51,982 nt of DNA, taken from assembly GCA_903828665.1 (NCBI GenBank), contig CAIKMZ010000127.1, positions 1-51,982 on the forward strand, in the 5' to 3' direction. Every line of letters starts with the position of its first letter. Within the stretch, counting starts at the first letter, position 1. The DNA comes from an uncultured beta proteobacterium. Lineage in GTDB: Bacteria > Pseudomonadota > Gammaproteobacteria > Burkholderiales > Burkholderiaceae_C. Position numbers and translations under genes: made by a program. Shown here in pieces: positions 51,845 to 51,982 of the stretch. The notes beneath the pieces were generated by a model. That model worked only from the letters and a program-made list of their open reading frames with translations. It made no database searches and had not been told where the DNA came from.

Positions 51845-51982
51845 GTGGACTGTAACGTTTAAAACGGAAGTATGATTGCGACCATGGAGGTTGCAATGAA
51901 ACTCACCAAAAGCGAACGAATGGAACTCCAACGCCAAGTCTCGACGAGGAAGACACGAGCCGATGCGGCGCGTCATGCCCGA
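51845..51982 (+). mobile_element. IS630-type insertion element, left end (runs off the window)
   Basis: The element appears to begin after a TA dinucleotide at 51843-51844, the target typical of IS630/Tc1-mariner, with a terminal sequence starting GTGGACTGTAACGTTT. Only the first 138 bases are in the window, so the other end and the TA duplication cannot be checked. It has interrupted the cusF signal-peptide region. Confidence 0.6.
51896..51982 (+). CDS. IS630 family transposase, N-terminal 29 residues (partial)
   Basis: An ATG at 51896, with TGGAGG five bases upstream, opens a frame still running at the window edge. The residues MKLTKSERMELQRQVSTRKT and then RADAARHAR fit the first helix of IS630 transposases (usually K-L-x-x-x-E-R-x-x-L followed by an R-rich segment). 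The DDE catalytic region lies outside the window. Confidence 0.65.
   Translation, partial: MKLTKSERMELQRQVSTRKTRADAARHAR

Overview
The window is high-GC, densely coded DNA of a betaproteobacterial type, most like the Rhodocyclales/Burkholderiales benzoate degraders (Azoarcus/Aromatoleum relatives). This is an inference from gene content: no rRNA or housekeeping marker that would fix the taxon is present. Its core (about 2.1-33.3 kb) joins two routes for benzoyl-CoA. The aerobic box route consists of epoxidation (BoxAB), ring cleavage (BoxC) and the repressor BoxR. The anaerobic bzd route consists of ATP-driven benzoyl-CoA reductase BzdNOPQ, ferredoxin BzdM, ferredoxin reductase BzdV, the ring-hydration, oxidation and hydrolysis enzymes BzdWXY, and the repressor BzdR. 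One benzoate-CoA ligase, one complete Liv-type ABC importer and an extra periplasmic binding protein appear to serve both routes.

Layout. 1-369: end of a pirin gene, cut by the left edge. 602-2095: an in-frame chimera of an acyl-CoA ligase N-terminus with the REC-HPt tail of a hybrid sensor kinase. 2116-7414 (minus): boxC-boxB-boxA-enoyl-CoA hydratase, with a hairpin repeat between boxC and boxB. 7415-7845: regulatory gap with an inverted-repeat operator. 7846-9309 (plus): orphan binding protein, then a LysR-like C-terminal remnant. 9325-17330 (minus): ligase, alpha/beta hydrolase, livK-H-M-G-F and boxR, read from the ligase downward. 17567-18448: bzdR. 18733-33262 (plus): about fifteen tightly packed genes. 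They begin at a promoter carrying a perfect FNR-type site and repeated TGCA boxes and run through the bzd genes. The tail is unusual: a PaaY-like hexapeptide protein, hemerythrin, DUF2249 protein and a polytopic membrane protein.

33.3-37.5 kb holds unrelated or stress genes: DedA, cytochrome c', cytochrome b561, a glutathione S-transferase pair and a metallo-beta-lactamase-fold protein closed by a strong terminator. 37.56-39.6 kb is an iron-uptake operon (cupredoxin, FTR1 permease, outer-membrane-like protein) behind a promoter overlapped by a Fur-like box. 39.7-44.9 kb has a GGDEF-EAL protein, serA, a DUF3144 protein, signal peptidase I and a PspC protein. 45.0-51.8 kb is a copper/silver efflux operon (cusF-dsb-cusC-cusB-cusA, minus strand). 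Its first gene, cusF, has lost its signal peptide to an IS630-type element that begins at about 51845 and runs off the right edge.

How it fits together: benzoate is imported and activated once to benzoyl-CoA. With oxygen, BoxR derepresses box. Without oxygen, an FNR/AcpR-like activator plus BzdR derepression turns on bzd. A GNAT acetyltransferase inside the bzd operon and a PX4GK motif in the ligase suggest an additional post-translational switch. Genes for lower-pathway steps (boxD and beta-oxidation) are not in the window.
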